64,000 bases of DNA from Calothrix sp. 336/3 (GTDB taxonomy: Bacteria; Cyanobacteriota; Cyanobacteriia; Cyanobacteriales; Nostocaceae): NCBI RefSeq assembly GCF_000734895.2, contig NZ_CP011382.1, positions 124,001 through 188,000 of the forward strand. Direction: 5' to 3'. A program made the translations under genes and the position numbers. Positions 9,448 to 19,215 of this stretch are shown here, one piece after another (position 1 is the stretch's first letter; each line of letters starts with the position of its first letter). The notes under the pieces are model-generated. The model searched no databases. It worked only from the letters and a program-made list of their open reading frames with translations, and was not told where the DNA came from.

Positions 9448-10182
9448 ATGAACCGCTTAAAACTCACCCGAATTACAGGAATTCTCTTCATTTCCTTGGT
9501 TGTGCTGTCGAATATTCCCTATATACTGCTAATTCAAACCTTTGGGTATGATGATATTCTGCGGGAACCAGTCGATTATGTACTCACACGGTTTCATGCA
9601 GGGGGAATAGGGCTGATTTTCACTTGGTTTGCCTTTGGTGTCACAGCTTTACTTCTCACACCTGCGACTATTTTGCTACACAAAGTTATCGCTAGCAAAG
9701 ATACTCCCTATCTCCACGCAGCTACGGCAATGGGAGCATTTTCTGGTATTCTCCAAGCCATGGGGCTAATGCGGTGGGTATTTGTGGTGCCCATTTTAGC
9801 ATCTATCCAAGTAAATCCCGCAAGCAGCGAATCAACCCGTGCAGCCGTTGCGATCGCCTACCAAATAGTACATCAATATGCTGGGGTGGCGATCGGTGAA
9901 TATTTAGGGCAAACCTTACTCGTAGCTTGGACAATAGGAGTCGGGGTAGTGATGTTGGGTTCTCCCCTATTTAAATCCTGGGTTGCTTGGTGGGGTTTGA
10001 TGACTGCACCTTTGTTACTGGTGGGACAGAGTGAATTATTTGCGACAATTATTCCCAGCTTTCCTGTGGTGGAAGCAACCCCCATCGGTTTTATCCTCTG
10101 GGAAATTTGGATGTTATTGGTGGGTATCTCCTTGCTGCGAGTTCCTCAAAAGCGGTTAGCGTCTTCACCAGTGGCGATTTAA
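9448..10182 (+). CDS. DUF4386-like membrane protein
   Basis: The start is the ATG at 9448, preceded by CAGGAA; an in-frame ATG at 9403 overlaps the cupin gene and has no such site. The 244-residue product has six or so hydrophobic helices, beginning with RITGILFISLVVLSNIPYILL and ending with GFILWEIWMLLVGISLL. The overall pattern, including YLGQTLLVAWTIGVGVVM, resembles DUF4386 proteins, whose function is unknown. It follows the cupin gene with a 35-bp gap, so the two are probably co-transcribed. Confidence 0.72.
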   Translation: MNRLKLTRITGILFISLVVLSNIPYILLIQTFGYDDILREPVDYVLTRFHAGGIGLIFTWFAFGVTALLLTPATILLHKVIASKDTPYLHAATAMGAFSGILQAMGLMRWVFVVPILASIQVNPASSESTRAAVAIAYQIVHQYAGVAIGEYLGQTLLVAWTIGVGVVMLGSPLFKSWVAWWGLMTAPLLLVGQSELFATIIPSFPVVEATPIGFILWEIWMLLVGISLLRVPQKRLASSPVAI

Positions 10183-10373
10183 AGTGACGTGTAACTTAGA
10201 CCTAGGGTTATTAAATGAGTTTATCTGAATATTAATCCCAATCGAATTGTACCCACCTGACTGATTATTGATTTTGAGGAAGCCTGTGTTAGTGCTAGCT
10301 AGTCACTGTGAGAGTATTATCCTTGTATACCAAAAAACCTACTCAAAATTGAAATGCACTGTAACTTGCGAAT

Positions 10374-10895
10374 ATGGATGAACCCAAAATTAGATTTTTA
10401 ACCTCGCAGGATATCGTCGCTTACCGCGAACTACGGTTGCAAGCATTGAGAGAATCTCCAACAGCGTTTGCTTCAAGTTTCGAGCAGGAAGTTTGCTTGA
10501 CTGTGACGGACTTTGCAGCCAGACTTAGCACTCACGATAATTTGAATAGCGGTATTTTTGGTGCTTTTGACGATCGCGATCGCCTAATCGGGATGCTCGG
10601 CTTTTCCCGTGAAAATCGCCCCAAATGCGCTCATATTGGCAATCTATGGAGTATGTATGTTTTACCAACATTTCGTCGTCGAGGTGTAGGGGCAATGCTT
10701 CTCGATTGTGCATTATCTCATGCTCACCAACTTGATGGTTTACGGCAGGTCATACTCACAGTTACTGCCAATAATTCTGCCGCATCTTCCCTTTACAAAT
10801 CACGGGGTTTCGAGGTTTTTGGGTTAGAGTATGATGCTTTATTTGTTGATGGCACATATTTTGATGAGGAGCATTTGATATTACACTTCAAATAA
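10374..10895 (+). CDS. GNAT-family N-acetyltransferase
   Basis: The 173-residue protein has the GNAT fold. It starts with IRFLTSQDIVAYRELRLQALRESPTAFASSFEQE, a pattern common in this family. The acetyl-CoA motif A is LWSMYVLPTFRRRGVGAMLLDCALSHA, followed by LTVTANNSAASSLYKSRGFEVFGLE (motif B). It transfers an acetyl group from acetyl-CoA to an unknown amine. The gene stands alone. Confidence 0.87.
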   Translation: MDEPKIRFLTSQDIVAYRELRLQALRESPTAFASSFEQEVCLTVTDFAARLSTHDNLNSGIFGAFDDRDRLIGMLGFSRENRPKCAHIGNLWSMYVLPTFRRRGVGAMLLDCALSHAHQLDGLRQVILTVTANNSAASSLYKSRGFEVFGLEYDALFVDGTYFDEEHLILHFK

Positions 10896-10917
10896 AGGTG
10901 AAATAGCGATAATTATT

Positions 10918-11043
10918 ATGACTAATTCGACTAATTTTATCTGGGAAGAATCAAGTTGGCTCAAACAAGCTGGTAATTGGGGGGAGCATCGCAATTTTGC
11001 AACAATACAATTTGTAGTTGGAGCATCTTGCTCCCTGATTTGA
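10918..11043 (+). pseudogene. Possible small or degraded ORF
   Basis: An ATG 22 bp after the GNAT stop codon, with an AAGGTG motif upstream, opens a 41-codon frame (MTNSTNFIWEESSWLKQAGNW, then a change of character into repeat-like DNA). The start looks like the beginning of a larger soluble protein that has been truncated, but I cannot name it. The rest of the gap to 11642 is AT-rich and holds no gene I can support; a short inverted repeat GGGAGCAT/ATGCTCCC spans 10981-11100. Confidence 0.25.
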
Positions 11044-11642
11044 GAACGCAGGCTAGAAACCCGCACTACAAAAACAATTTACACATTCGGAATGCTCCCG
11101 ATCGCCACTTTTGCATTCACTAAGATTAGTCATCCGAATATTTACTTATATACTCAGATAAAATAAATATACTCAATCAGAATACAACCCCAAGGGGATA
11201 ATTGCTATTAATGATAGACTGTAAAGATTATTTGTGAAAATTTCGGGTTAAAATCTTTACTATTTCTCTATAATTATCCCTAGGGAAAGACTGTTTATCC
11301 TGAATAGCAAGATAATCATTGAAAGATACAAAAACAGGTATAGTCCATAATCTCATCAAGAAATGTTGCTAGATATTAAGGCAAATATCCTTTTAATTAA
11401 GATAAATTAAAATAACTTGAACTAATTTGATAATTAAAGTCTAGTCAAATTTTTTAAAAAGAACGATGATGGACATATTACTTACCAAGCAAAATATAAA
11501 TCAAATCTGAGACTGCAAAATTAGCTGATAAATAATCGAGGTGAAGGGGAAGGTTATTGCAGTAAACGATGACAAAGCAAATTGGTAACAGGCGATGAGA
11601 CTTACCAAGGAATCGGGAAATAATTAGTAGAGAGTATTAAAG

Positions 11643-13844
11643 ATGATGGTGAGACCGGAGACATTTACCGCCGCACGGGTATTGAGCGAAAAATTGCCTT
11701 TCCCTCTACGGCGTTTAGCAGATTTGGCATATAACTATTGGTGGTCTTGGAGTGGCGATCGCCTATCTCTATTCCAAACCATTGACCCCCAGGAATGGAA
11801 ACGTTGTGGACACAACCCAGTCGCCATCCTGGAATCAGCCAGTTACGAACGCCTCACCCAACTAGCGGAAGACCCCTATTATCTGGGACAGGTTTCCGCA
11901 TTGGCACAGGATTTTGATACCTACATGAGTCAACAAGATACCTGGGTGAGTCGAGTTGCACCGCAGGTATCCAAGGAAAATCCCATCGCCTATTTCTGTG
12001 CGGAGTTCGGCATCCATGAATCCCTACCCATCTATTCCGGTGGCTTAGGAATTCTCGCTGGAGATCACTTGAAATCTGCATCAGATTTAGGTGTACCCAT
12101 GGTGGGGATCGGCTTGCTCTACAAACAAGGATACTTCCGTCAAAGATTAAACTCCAGTGGCTGGCAAGAAGATTACTATGTGGATAACCAATTCCACCAA
12201 ATGCCCATCGAGTTAATCAAAAATGACCATGGGGAACCAATCACCATCCAACTAGAAATTCGGCAAAGAAACGTCAAAGTCCAGATTTGGCGAGCATTAG
12301 TTGGTCGAGTCACCTTATACCTTCTAGATAGTGATCGCCACGACAACGATCCCATTGACCGATGGTTAACAGGACACCTCTACGGAGGCAACCAAGAAAC
12401 CCGCATTGCCCAGGAAGTAGTTTTAGGTATTGGTGGTGTACGTGCTCTGACAGCCTTAGGTATTCAACCCGCCGTCTATCACCTCAACGAAGGACACGCA
12501 GCTTTCTGTACCCTGGAAGTTTGCCGTCAGCAAATCGAACTCACTGGTAGGTCTTTCTACGATATCGAAACCGATGTCCGTAACCGATGCGTATTCACCA
12601 CCCACACCCCCGTTCCCGCCGGACACGATGTCTTTTCCCCCGACTTAATGGACTCCTACTTCGCCCATTACTGGACACAGCTGCGTCTCTCCCGCGAGCA
12701 GTTCCTCGCCTTAGGAGCCAGACGACTCGGCGACCCCTGGGAACCCTTTGGCATGACCGTTTTAGCCTTGCGGATGTGTCGGACATCTAACGGAGTCAGT
12801 CAACTACACGGAGAAGTTTCCCGGAAAATGTGGACAGTTCTCTATCCCCAGTATTCCGAAGAAAAAGTCCCCATCGGTTACATAACCAACGGTGTTCACG
12901 CCCCCACCTGGACAGCGCCCCTCATTGCCGACCTGTACAATCAATATTTAGGTGCGGACTGGAAAAACCGGGCGATCGACCCCGAAACCTGGGCAAAAGT
13001 TGATGATATCCCCAATGCCGAACTGTGGTATCGTCACCAAATCCTCAAGGAAAGATTAATCGCTTATACCCGCTTCCAGGTGAAGAAATGCCGAGAATCA
13101 CGGGGTGAAGGTTGGGAGCGCATCCAAGCCGCCGAAAACCTCCTCGACCCCAAAGTTCTCACCATTGGCTTTGCTCGCCGTTTCTCCCCCTACAAACGCG
13201 GCTATTTGTTGATGAGTGATGAAGAAAGAGCCTTACGCATCTTTGGCAATAGCGATCGCCCCGTACAAATTGTCTTTGCCGGCAAATCTCACCCTGCGGA
13301 CGAAGAAGGTAAGCGCATCATCCAACGCTTAATGGAATGGTGTAAACATCCTTCCCTACTCCACCGTGTTGCCTTCATTGAAGACTACGATATTTATACT
13401 GGACAAAAACTAGTTCAAGGTGTGGATGTCTGGTTAAACAATCCCCGTCGTCCCTTGGAAGCATCGGGAACCAGTGGACAAAAAGTCTGCTTCAATGGTG
13501 GTATCAATTGCAGCGTCCTCGATGGTTGGTGGTGCGAAGGTTATAAACAGGGTGTCAATGGTTGGGCGATCGGTGAAGATGCTCACACCAGTGACCAGGA
13601 ATTACAGGATAGAATCGACTCCGAATCCCTGTATAAATTGCTAGAAGAGGAAATTGTCCCTCTCTACTACAACCAAGACGAAAAGGGTATCCCCCACGGT
13701 TGGGTACAGATGATGAAGGGTTCCATCAAAACCAATTCACCCCTGTTTAATACAGATAGAATGATTGCCGACTATGTATCTCAAGTATATGTACCGGAAA
13801 TCTCTAGAACCGTGAAACCGATATTAGGAAAAGTTTCGGTTTAA
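11643..13844 (+). CDS. glgP: Alpha-glucan (glycogen) phosphorylase, short-chain family
   Basis: The 733-residue enzyme removes glucose-1-phosphate from glycogen using pyridoxal phosphate. It begins with the DUF3417-type segment (PFPLRRLADLAYNYWWSWSGDRLSLF) seen in the alpha-glucan phosphorylases distinct from E. coli GlgP. Later landmarks are IAYFCAEFGIHESLPIYSGGLGILAGDHLKSASDLG, the acceptor region VYHLNEGHAAF, FTTHTPVPAGHD and the cofactor region PLEASGTSGQK. It is shorter than E. coli-type GlgP (over 800 residues). It stands alone and meets the S9 peptidase gene tail to tail. Glycogen breakdown is the likely role; maltodextrins are possible substrates. Confidence 0.9.
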   Translation: MMVRPETFTAARVLSEKLPFPLRRLADLAYNYWWSWSGDRLSLFQTIDPQEWKRCGHNPVAILESASYERLTQLAEDPYYLGQVSALAQDFDTYMSQQDTWVSRVAPQVSKENPIAYFCAEFGIHESLPIYSGGLGILAGDHLKSASDLGVPMVGIGLLYKQGYFRQRLNSSGWQEDYYVDNQFHQMPIELIKNDHGEPITIQLEIRQRNVKVQIWRALVGRVTLYLLDSDRHDNDPIDRWLTGHLYGGNQETRIAQEVVLGIGGVRALTALGIQPAVYHLNEGHAAFCTLEVCRQQIELTGRSFYDIETDVRNRCVFTTHTPVPAGHDVFSPDLMDSYFAHYWTQLRLSREQFLALGARRLGDPWEPFGMTVLALRMCRTSNGVSQLHGEVSRKMWTVLYPQYSEEKVPIGYITNGVHAPTWTAPLIADLYNQYLGADWKNRAIDPETWAKVDDIPNAELWYRHQILKERLIAYTRFQVKKCRESRGEGWERIQAAENLLDPKVLTIGFARRFSPYKRGYLLMSDEERALRIFGNSDRPVQIVFAGKSHPADEEGKRIIQRLMEWCKHPSLLHRVAFIEDYDIYTGQKLVQGVDVWLNNPRRPLEASGTSGQKVCFNGGINCSVLDGWWCEGYKQGVNGWAIGEDAHTSDQELQDRIDSESLYKLLEEEIVPLYYNQDEKGIPHGWVQMMKGSIKTNSPLFNTDRMIADYVSQVYVPEISRTVKPILGKVSV

Positions 13845-13911
13845 ATTTCACCCCCAAGGCAAGGGTCAGATTTGTAGCTTTTGTCTCTTGTGACAATAAA
13901 ATTGCCCATAG

Positions 13912-13938
13912 GACCTAGAACAATCAGTTCTAGGTCTT
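13912..13938. terminator. Bidirectional hairpin between glgP and the S9 peptidase gene
   Basis: A perfect 10-bp stem (GACCTAGAAC / GTTCTAGGTC) with a 5-base loop lies 68 bp after the glgP stop and 27 bp beyond the convergent S9 peptidase stop. The U-tract is weak on both strands, so termination strength is uncertain. Confidence 0.6.
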
Positions 13939-13964
13939 ATCCTATGTCAGTTGTAAATCATTTC

Positions 13965-15917
13965 TTATTTCAACAAATACTCCTTCACAAACATCACTGT
14001 AGAGTAAAACTGAAAGTCAATATTTTTCTTCTTACTAAAACCATGTCCCTCATCCTTTGCCATCAAATACCACACAGGAATATTATTTTTCCGGACTGTT
14101 TTGACTATTTGCTCTGCTTCCTGTAAGGGAACACGGGGGTCATTTTTACCGTGGATGACAAACAGAGGTTTCTGAATCTTTTGTGCATTATTCAAAGGAG
14201 AAATCTTTAACAGAAATTCTCGCATTTTGGGGTCACGCTCATCCCCATATTCCACCCGTCGTAAATCACGGCGATAACTTTCGGTTTTTTCTAGAAACGT
14301 CACAAAATTGGAAATACCAACAATATCAATGGCTGCACGAATTTTATCACCATATTTGGTTGCCACTGCTAGGGACATATAACCCCCATAGCTGCCACCT
14401 GTAACTAAAATTCTCTCCTTATCTAAGTTAGGTTGCTGACCTATCCAATCTAAAAGTGCGCCGATATCCTTAACGGAATCTTCCCGTTTATAACCATTAT
14501 CCAACTTCAGGAAAGTCTTGCCGTAACCAGAAGAACCCCGAACATTGGGGAAAATTACCGCCACTCCTAACTCATTCAAATAATAGTTATATCTGCCTAA
14601 AAATCCTGGGCGAGATTGTCCTTCTGGACCCCCATGTATATCAATCATCACAGGACGTTTGCCTGTAAACTTGGTAGGAGGACGATAGAGAAAACCAGAA
14701 ATAGTTTTACCATCAAAACTTTGCCAACGAATTAACTCAGGGGGTGAAAATTTATCGGTATTTAACCCCCCTGTTTCGCTTGCTGTCCAACGTTCTATTT
14801 GATTATTTTGGATATTCAAAGAATAGACATCAGCAGTAGAATTAGCAGAAATCAACACAAACCCTAAATCTTGATTATTGCGATGCCAATTAATTCCATA
14901 TACCTGTCCTATGGGCAATTTTGGTAAAGGTTTCTCCTTACCCGTTCTTGTATCTAAGATATGTAAAATACTGGCTCCATCTTCGTTAGCTGTAAAAGCC
15001 AAATATTTCCCATTTTCGGAAATATCAAAATCCTCAATATCCCAAGGAATATTACTAGTTAGATAGGTATGTTTTAATGTCTGCAAATCTAGGTAAGCGA
15101 GTCGAGAAAATTCTGAGTCCCTATCTGTGACTACATACAAACCCTTACCATCTGGGGTGAAAACTCCCCCACCATAGGAAACCTTCTCTTTGTTATTCTG
15201 AGGAGTGAGAATTTTCTTCTCTCCAGTTTTACTGTCTATTAACCAGAGATAACTTTCATTGACAGATAGATATTGTAAAACCAAAATTTTACTATCATCC
15301 GGTGACCAATCGGTCGCACCCCAACCCCCACCCTCAACTTGGGAAAGAAGTTGATTCGATTGAGGATTTTCAGGATTAATCAGATAAAAATCGTTATCCT
15401 TGCCATTGCGGCGAGTAGAAGTGTAGATTAATCTATCACCCTGATTTGACCATAAACCGGAACTGTTGCGAGATTTACCATCGGTAAGTAAGGTAATATC
15501 ACCCGTGGCTAAATCAAAACGGTAATTTTGGTTAAATTCGTTACCGCCAATATCTTTACTGAAGATAAAATAATTACCTTTGGTTGGTTGAAAACTCGCA
15601 CCCCCAACCCTCTCCGGGAAAAATGTTAATTGTTGACGAGTTCCTAGGGGAGATTTGACTAAATGTACTTGAGGTGTATCAGCAAAGCGCGTTGATATCA
15701 ACATTTCCCGGCGCTGGGGATGCCAACTCGCAAGACTGGCAGAACGAAAATTAGTATAACGGGCAACGCTTTCTGTAATGCTTGTAGGGATAGGAGGAAT
15801 CCCTTCTACAACCAGGTTGTCAGGGGGGGTAAGGTTGGGAACTTGAGCAACAACCATGAGAGTTGGCAGGAGAATCACTGCTAGGAGTGTAATAAAAAAT
15901 CTGGTATAAAATCGCAT
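13965..15917 (-). CDS. S9-family prolyl oligopeptidase-like peptidase, exported
   Basis: The 650-residue protein starts with a signal peptide (RFFITLLAVILLPTLMVVAQ), so it probably acts in the periplasm or outside. A beta-propeller with TolB/WD-like blades (TDWSPDDSKILVLQY, YVVTDRDSEFSRLAYLDL) precedes a C-terminal alpha/beta hydrolase. The catalytic Ser is in GGSYGGY (about residue 511), Asp in HGKNDPRVP and His in DEGHGF. Relatives are dipeptidyl or acylaminoacyl peptidases. It is the last gene of a minus-strand run after holB (58-bp gap). Confidence 0.9.
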   Translation of the reverse strand: MRFYTRFFITLLAVILLPTLMVVAQVPNLTPPDNLVVEGIPPIPTSITESVARYTNFRSASLASWHPQRREMLISTRFADTPQVHLVKSPLGTRQQLTFFPERVGGASFQPTKGNYFIFSKDIGGNEFNQNYRFDLATGDITLLTDGKSRNSSGLWSNQGDRLIYTSTRRNGKDNDFYLINPENPQSNQLLSQVEGGGWGATDWSPDDSKILVLQYLSVNESYLWLIDSKTGEKKILTPQNNKEKVSYGGGVFTPDGKGLYVVTDRDSEFSRLAYLDLQTLKHTYLTSNIPWDIEDFDISENGKYLAFTANEDGASILHILDTRTGKEKPLPKLPIGQVYGINWHRNNQDLGFVLISANSTADVYSLNIQNNQIERWTASETGGLNTDKFSPPELIRWQSFDGKTISGFLYRPPTKFTGKRPVMIDIHGGPEGQSRPGFLGRYNYYLNELGVAVIFPNVRGSSGYGKTFLKLDNGYKREDSVKDIGALLDWIGQQPNLDKERILVTGGSYGGYMSLAVATKYGDKIRAAIDIVGISNFVTFLEKTESYRRDLRRVEYGDERDPKMREFLLKISPLNNAQKIQKPLFVIHGKNDPRVPLQEAEQIVKTVRKNNIPVWYLMAKDEGHGFSKKKNIDFQFYSTVMFVKEYLLK

Positions 15918-15975
15918 TTTCTGATTATGCCAGATTTTTGAGGATAAATCCTTAACAGATAATAATGGTAATCTA

Positions 15976-16920
15976 TCACCTATTTTGATAAATACTTAAT
16001 AGGGTGCATTCCCAAACTAAACGCGGTTGGGCATATACTTGGAGATATTTACGTGCTTTTTCCAGTTGGGCAATAATCTGAGGTTGGTGCTGGTTTTGCC
16101 AGTAAGATTGCTGAAGATAATCAACTAACCATAACTGGGTTTCGTAATCTAAATTTTTATCTATTTGCTTGGCTAACTCCAAAGCTTCCCGTTGATTTCT
16201 CGGCATATTTTTGACTGCTTGAAGAATTTCCGAGGGAATATTTGCTAACTGTTGAAAGTAGGCGATCGCCATCCCTGGACTTCCGGCAGCCATCTGTAGT
16301 ATTTCCGGATGTTGTAAAATTTCTGTATGCCCAATTTTGCCTAAAACCTCAGCCATATCTGAACTATTTAAACGCTGAAAGGGAATTTTTTGACAGCGAG
16401 AAACTAAGGTAGGTAAAATCGCATCAATGGCAGGAGCGAGCAAAATTAAGGTTGCCCTCCCCGGTTCTTCTAAGGTTTTTAATAATGCATTGGCAGGTGC
16501 TTCCGCCATAGCTTCAGCATTTTCTAAAACTACTATATGTCTCGTGGCTTCTAAGGGGGGACGACTGAGAAAGTCTGTAATTTCGCGTATTTGTTCTAAA
16601 CGAATGATTGGTGAGGCTTTGCGTTTTACTCCCTTCTCTGCTGCTTCCTGGGCTGTTAAACGTTGCCCTTGATGTTGATAGGTGGGTTCCACCCACAGCA
16701 AATCGGGATGATTCGCTTGCTGGCTACGATTTTTCGCCGAGGCAAATAGTAAATCAATCCAACAACGGGCAGCTAAACTACGTCCAATCCCTTCTGCACC
16801 GACAAATAAATAAGCCGGAGGAATACGATTTTGTCTCACTGCTTGGATTAATAATTCCACTGCCGAGGATTGCCCAATTAAAGGAGTAAAATAATTTAAA
16901 TCTGTCATCTCATGAGACAA
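15976..16920 (-). CDS. holB: DNA polymerase III subunit delta'
   Basis: The 314-residue protein is the clamp-loader delta' subunit. It has the AAA+ region with YLFVGAEGIGRSLAARCW, where the Walker Lys is replaced by Arg as expected for a non-hydrolysing delta', then VLENAEAMAEAPANALLKTLEEP and LVSRCQKIPF (sensor region). The TTG at 16920 has GAGG upstream; an ATG four codons later (16908) is the alternative. It lies 9 bp after the DUF1338 gene, so translation is probably coupled. Confidence 0.87.
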   Translation of the reverse strand: MSHEMTDLNYFTPLIGQSSAVELLIQAVRQNRIPPAYLFVGAEGIGRSLAARCWIDLLFASAKNRSQQANHPDLLWVEPTYQHQGQRLTAQEAAEKGVKRKASPIIRLEQIREITDFLSRPPLEATRHIVVLENAEAMAEAPANALLKTLEEPGRATLILLAPAIDAILPTLVSRCQKIPFQRLNSSDMAEVLGKIGHTEILQHPEILQMAAGSPGMAIAYFQQLANIPSEILQAVKNMPRNQREALELAKQIDKNLDYETQLWLVDYLQQSYWQNQHQPQIIAQLEKARKYLQVYAQPRLVWECTLLSIYQNR

Positions 16921-16929
16921 TAATTTCCT

Positions 16930-17808
16930 CTATTCAGTAACTCTAGTCATTTCAAATAATTCCTGAGCATTCTTTCCCAAAAATCCATCAAACAAAACTG
17001 GATTACCGGAGCTATTTTCTATCATATAACGTTGTGCCAATTCATAATAGGCATAAGTCCAAGGAACTTGTATTTCTTTCTGGGTAATATCATCAATGAC
17101 TGTCACCATCTCCGTGACTGCATGGGTGGCAGTTTGTCTTAACCCAAGATGAATATTTCCCTCAATTTCCGCCTTCATGGGCACACCTAATTGGCTTAAA
17201 CCTGCGGCAGTAGCATCAATATCTGGGTATGTGGGAGTATTCTGCTGATTAATATAGCCTGTAAAATGATTCACAGCATAACCGTGAATTAGTACCCAGG
17301 CAGCATATTGGGAAACTTGATTGATTGTTTGCACTACCGAATAATAGGGAGGTTGCCAGGGACGGTTAAAAATTTTGAGAATATCTAAATTATCTGTTGG
17401 CAAAGTATCAACGGCAATAACTGTTTGCTGAATTAATTGCCGAATATTGTCCGGTAACTCCCCTACCCTTAATTCACTAAGAAACAGCTTCGGTAAATTA
17501 AATTCTTCCTGTTGAGGATGGTAATAGTGTCTGGCGTAAAGATGGGTATGGGGAAATAAATATTCTCCTCCAAATTCATAGCCCCAACTCTGAATAATTT
17601 TCTCCAGGTAGGGAATGCCTAAATTTATCTTGCCATGGGGTGTTTCTATCTCCATTCCCAGAGAACGAAAAGCAATGTGATCATTACTCAGTCTCCCCCC
17701 GGTTTGGATAATCATTTCCTCGTAAATTTGAGCATATTTTACCCTTTGACGGTATTGTTGCCAGAGAGCTTGCCAGTATTGATGGATAATTGTGGGGGTA
17801 ATCATCAT
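16930..17808 (-). CDS. DUF1338 (2-oxoadipate dioxygenase/decarboxylase-like) protein
   Basis: The 292-residue protein matches DUF1338, a VOC-fold family. Characterised members (HglS/YdcJ) convert 2-oxoadipate to 2-hydroxyglutarate with a bound metal in lysine catabolism. Visible features are NDHIAFRSLG with a likely metal-binding His, LFPHTHLYARHYYHP, and KLFLSELRVGEL with the conserved Glu. Cyanobacterial and plant members may use other substrates, so the reaction here is inferred. It begins 6 bp after the small DUF3146-like gene and ends 9 bp before holB. Confidence 0.82.
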   Translation of the reverse strand: MMITPTIIHQYWQALWQQYRQRVKYAQIYEEMIIQTGGRLSNDHIAFRSLGMEIETPHGKINLGIPYLEKIIQSWGYEFGGEYLFPHTHLYARHYYHPQQEEFNLPKLFLSELRVGELPDNIRQLIQQTVIAVDTLPTDNLDILKIFNRPWQPPYYSVVQTINQVSQYAAWVLIHGYAVNHFTGYINQQNTPTYPDIDATAAGLSQLGVPMKAEIEGNIHLGLRQTATHAVTEMVTVIDDITQKEIQVPWTYAYYELAQRYMIENSSGNPVLFDGFLGKNAQELFEMTRVTE

Positions 17809-17814
17809 CCTGCA

Positions 17815-18081
17815 TTAGATTTCTGCTCGAATAGTAAAAGCATAATCGCCTCCTGGCTCCAGTTGATAGTCTTTCTGCTCCAGAAAGCGACCTAGGGGTT
17901 CTTTAATTAATGCACGACCTTGAGAGGGTTTTACAGACAGTTCTCCTCGGCGAAAATGCCATTGAAACTGCCATTCAAAGTCACCAGCTCTGACTTCACC
18001 TTCCAAAAAACCATCCTGCCAAGATTGACGAATAATCCTGACATGGGCAGTGGTTTCGGGTAATCGCTTGGCACTACTCAC
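17815..18081 (-). CDS. Small conserved cyanobacterial protein (DUF3146-like)
   Basis: The 88-residue soluble protein (start MSSAKRLPETTAHVRIIRQSW, end DYAFTIRAEI) resembles the cyanobacterial DUF3146 family, which has no known function; I am fairly but not fully sure of this match. It reads as an all-beta domain with many Trp, Phe and Arg residues (EGEVRAGDFEWQFQWHF). It is the first gene of a tight minus-strand run with DUF1338 and holB. Confidence 0.65.
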   Translation of the reverse strand: MSSAKRLPETTAHVRIIRQSWQDGFLEGEVRAGDFEWQFQWHFRRGELSVKPSQGRALIKEPLGRFLEQKDYQLEPGGDYAFTIRAEI

Positions 18082-18316
18082 AATAATTTTGATGTCAAGT
18101 CCATGGGTTTGAGATTTGCCATTGCTTGCTGTTGGCAGACAGATGGAATTGAGAATTCATATTCTGAATTGTTGTTAATTGTCAATGGTTCAGAATTGAG
18201 AGTCAATAGTGAGTAGTTAATATTTGGTGACAATTAAGTCAAGGTGGAGGTTTTTGGGAAATGGTAGAACTTATCAGCGATTTCCCATTCACCACAACTC
18301 GTCTTCATTCAAATTC

Positions 18317-19189
18317 CTAGGCTGCGGATAAACAAATCGGGGCAAGTTTTGTACCTACCCCGATGTTTGTAGAGATATTTCTGCCCACGGATGCTGCAAT
18401 GGGTTTAAGACTCTCAACTAAATCCACCATTTCTGTTAGAGATAATGCTTGACGAGCATCAGAAACTGATTTTTCTGGTTCCGGGTGACATTCAATGATT
18501 AAACCATCAGCACCGCAAGCAATAGCAGCTTTTGCCATGGGTGCAACCAGTTCCCGCTTGCCGACAGCATGGGAAGGATCGACAATCACAGGCAGGTGGG
18601 TAATTTGTTTGAGAGCGGCAACTGCACCTAAATCTAGGACATTGCGGGTATAGTCGTCGAAACTGCGAATACCTCGCTCACACAGAACAACATCAGGATT
18701 GCCGTGACTGAGGATATATTCTGCTGCCATGACAAACTCTTCAATGGTGGCAGCTAAACCACGTTTCAGGAGGATAGGTTTATTAACTTGCCCTAAAGCT
18801 TTGAGTAAATCGAAGTTTTGCATATTCCGACTACCGACTTGTAGCATATCAGCATAGGTCGCTATGGTAGGGATTTGGGAAATTGACATGACTTCGGTGA
18901 TTACGGGTAAATTGTAGCGTGATCGCACTAATCCTAAAATCTCTAGTCCTGCTTCTCCCATTCCTTGGAATGCATAGGGAGAGGTACGAGGTTTGTAAAC
19001 TCCACCCCGTAAACCATGAACTGAGTTGACTAAATGCTGGGCAACATTTTCCATCTGCCCTTGACTTTCCACAGCACAGGGTCCTCCAATGATCACTAAC
19101 TCTCTACCACCAAAGACTATTTGCTCTGACAGTTTCACCAGACTTTGTTGTTGAGCAGGGGATTTAGCAGTAAGCTGGGCATTTTTCAT
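18317..19189 (-). CDS. aroF: 3-deoxy-7-phosphoheptulonate (DAHP) synthase, core-only type I-beta
   Basis: The enzyme joins phosphoenolpyruvate and erythrose-4-phosphate in the first step of the shikimate pathway. Motifs include IGGPCAVES, RGGVYKPRTSPYAFQG, LLKRGLAATIEEF, LCERGIRSFD and IVDPSHAVGKRELV with the metal-binding residues. The start at 19189 has GGAG nine bases upstream; the longer frame to 19300 runs through the leader terminator and is rejected. The 290-residue product starts almost directly with the barrel, so it lacks the roughly 70-residue N-terminal ferredoxin-like regulatory domain of feedback-inhibited relatives such as that of Thermotoga. Control probably occurs in the leader RNA upstream. 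Confidence 0.92.
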   Translation of the reverse strand: MKNAQLTAKSPAQQQSLVKLSEQIVFGGRELVIIGGPCAVESQGQMENVAQHLVNSVHGLRGGVYKPRTSPYAFQGMGEAGLEILGLVRSRYNLPVITEVMSISQIPTIATYADMLQVGSRNMQNFDLLKALGQVNKPILLKRGLAATIEEFVMAAEYILSHGNPDVVLCERGIRSFDDYTRNVLDLGAVAALKQITHLPVIVDPSHAVGKRELVAPMAKAAIACGADGLIIECHPEPEKSVSDARQALSLTEMVDLVESLKPIAASVGRNISTNIGVGTKLAPICLSAA

Positions 19190-19215
19190 GATTTGATTCT
19201 CCAAATTTTTCACAT

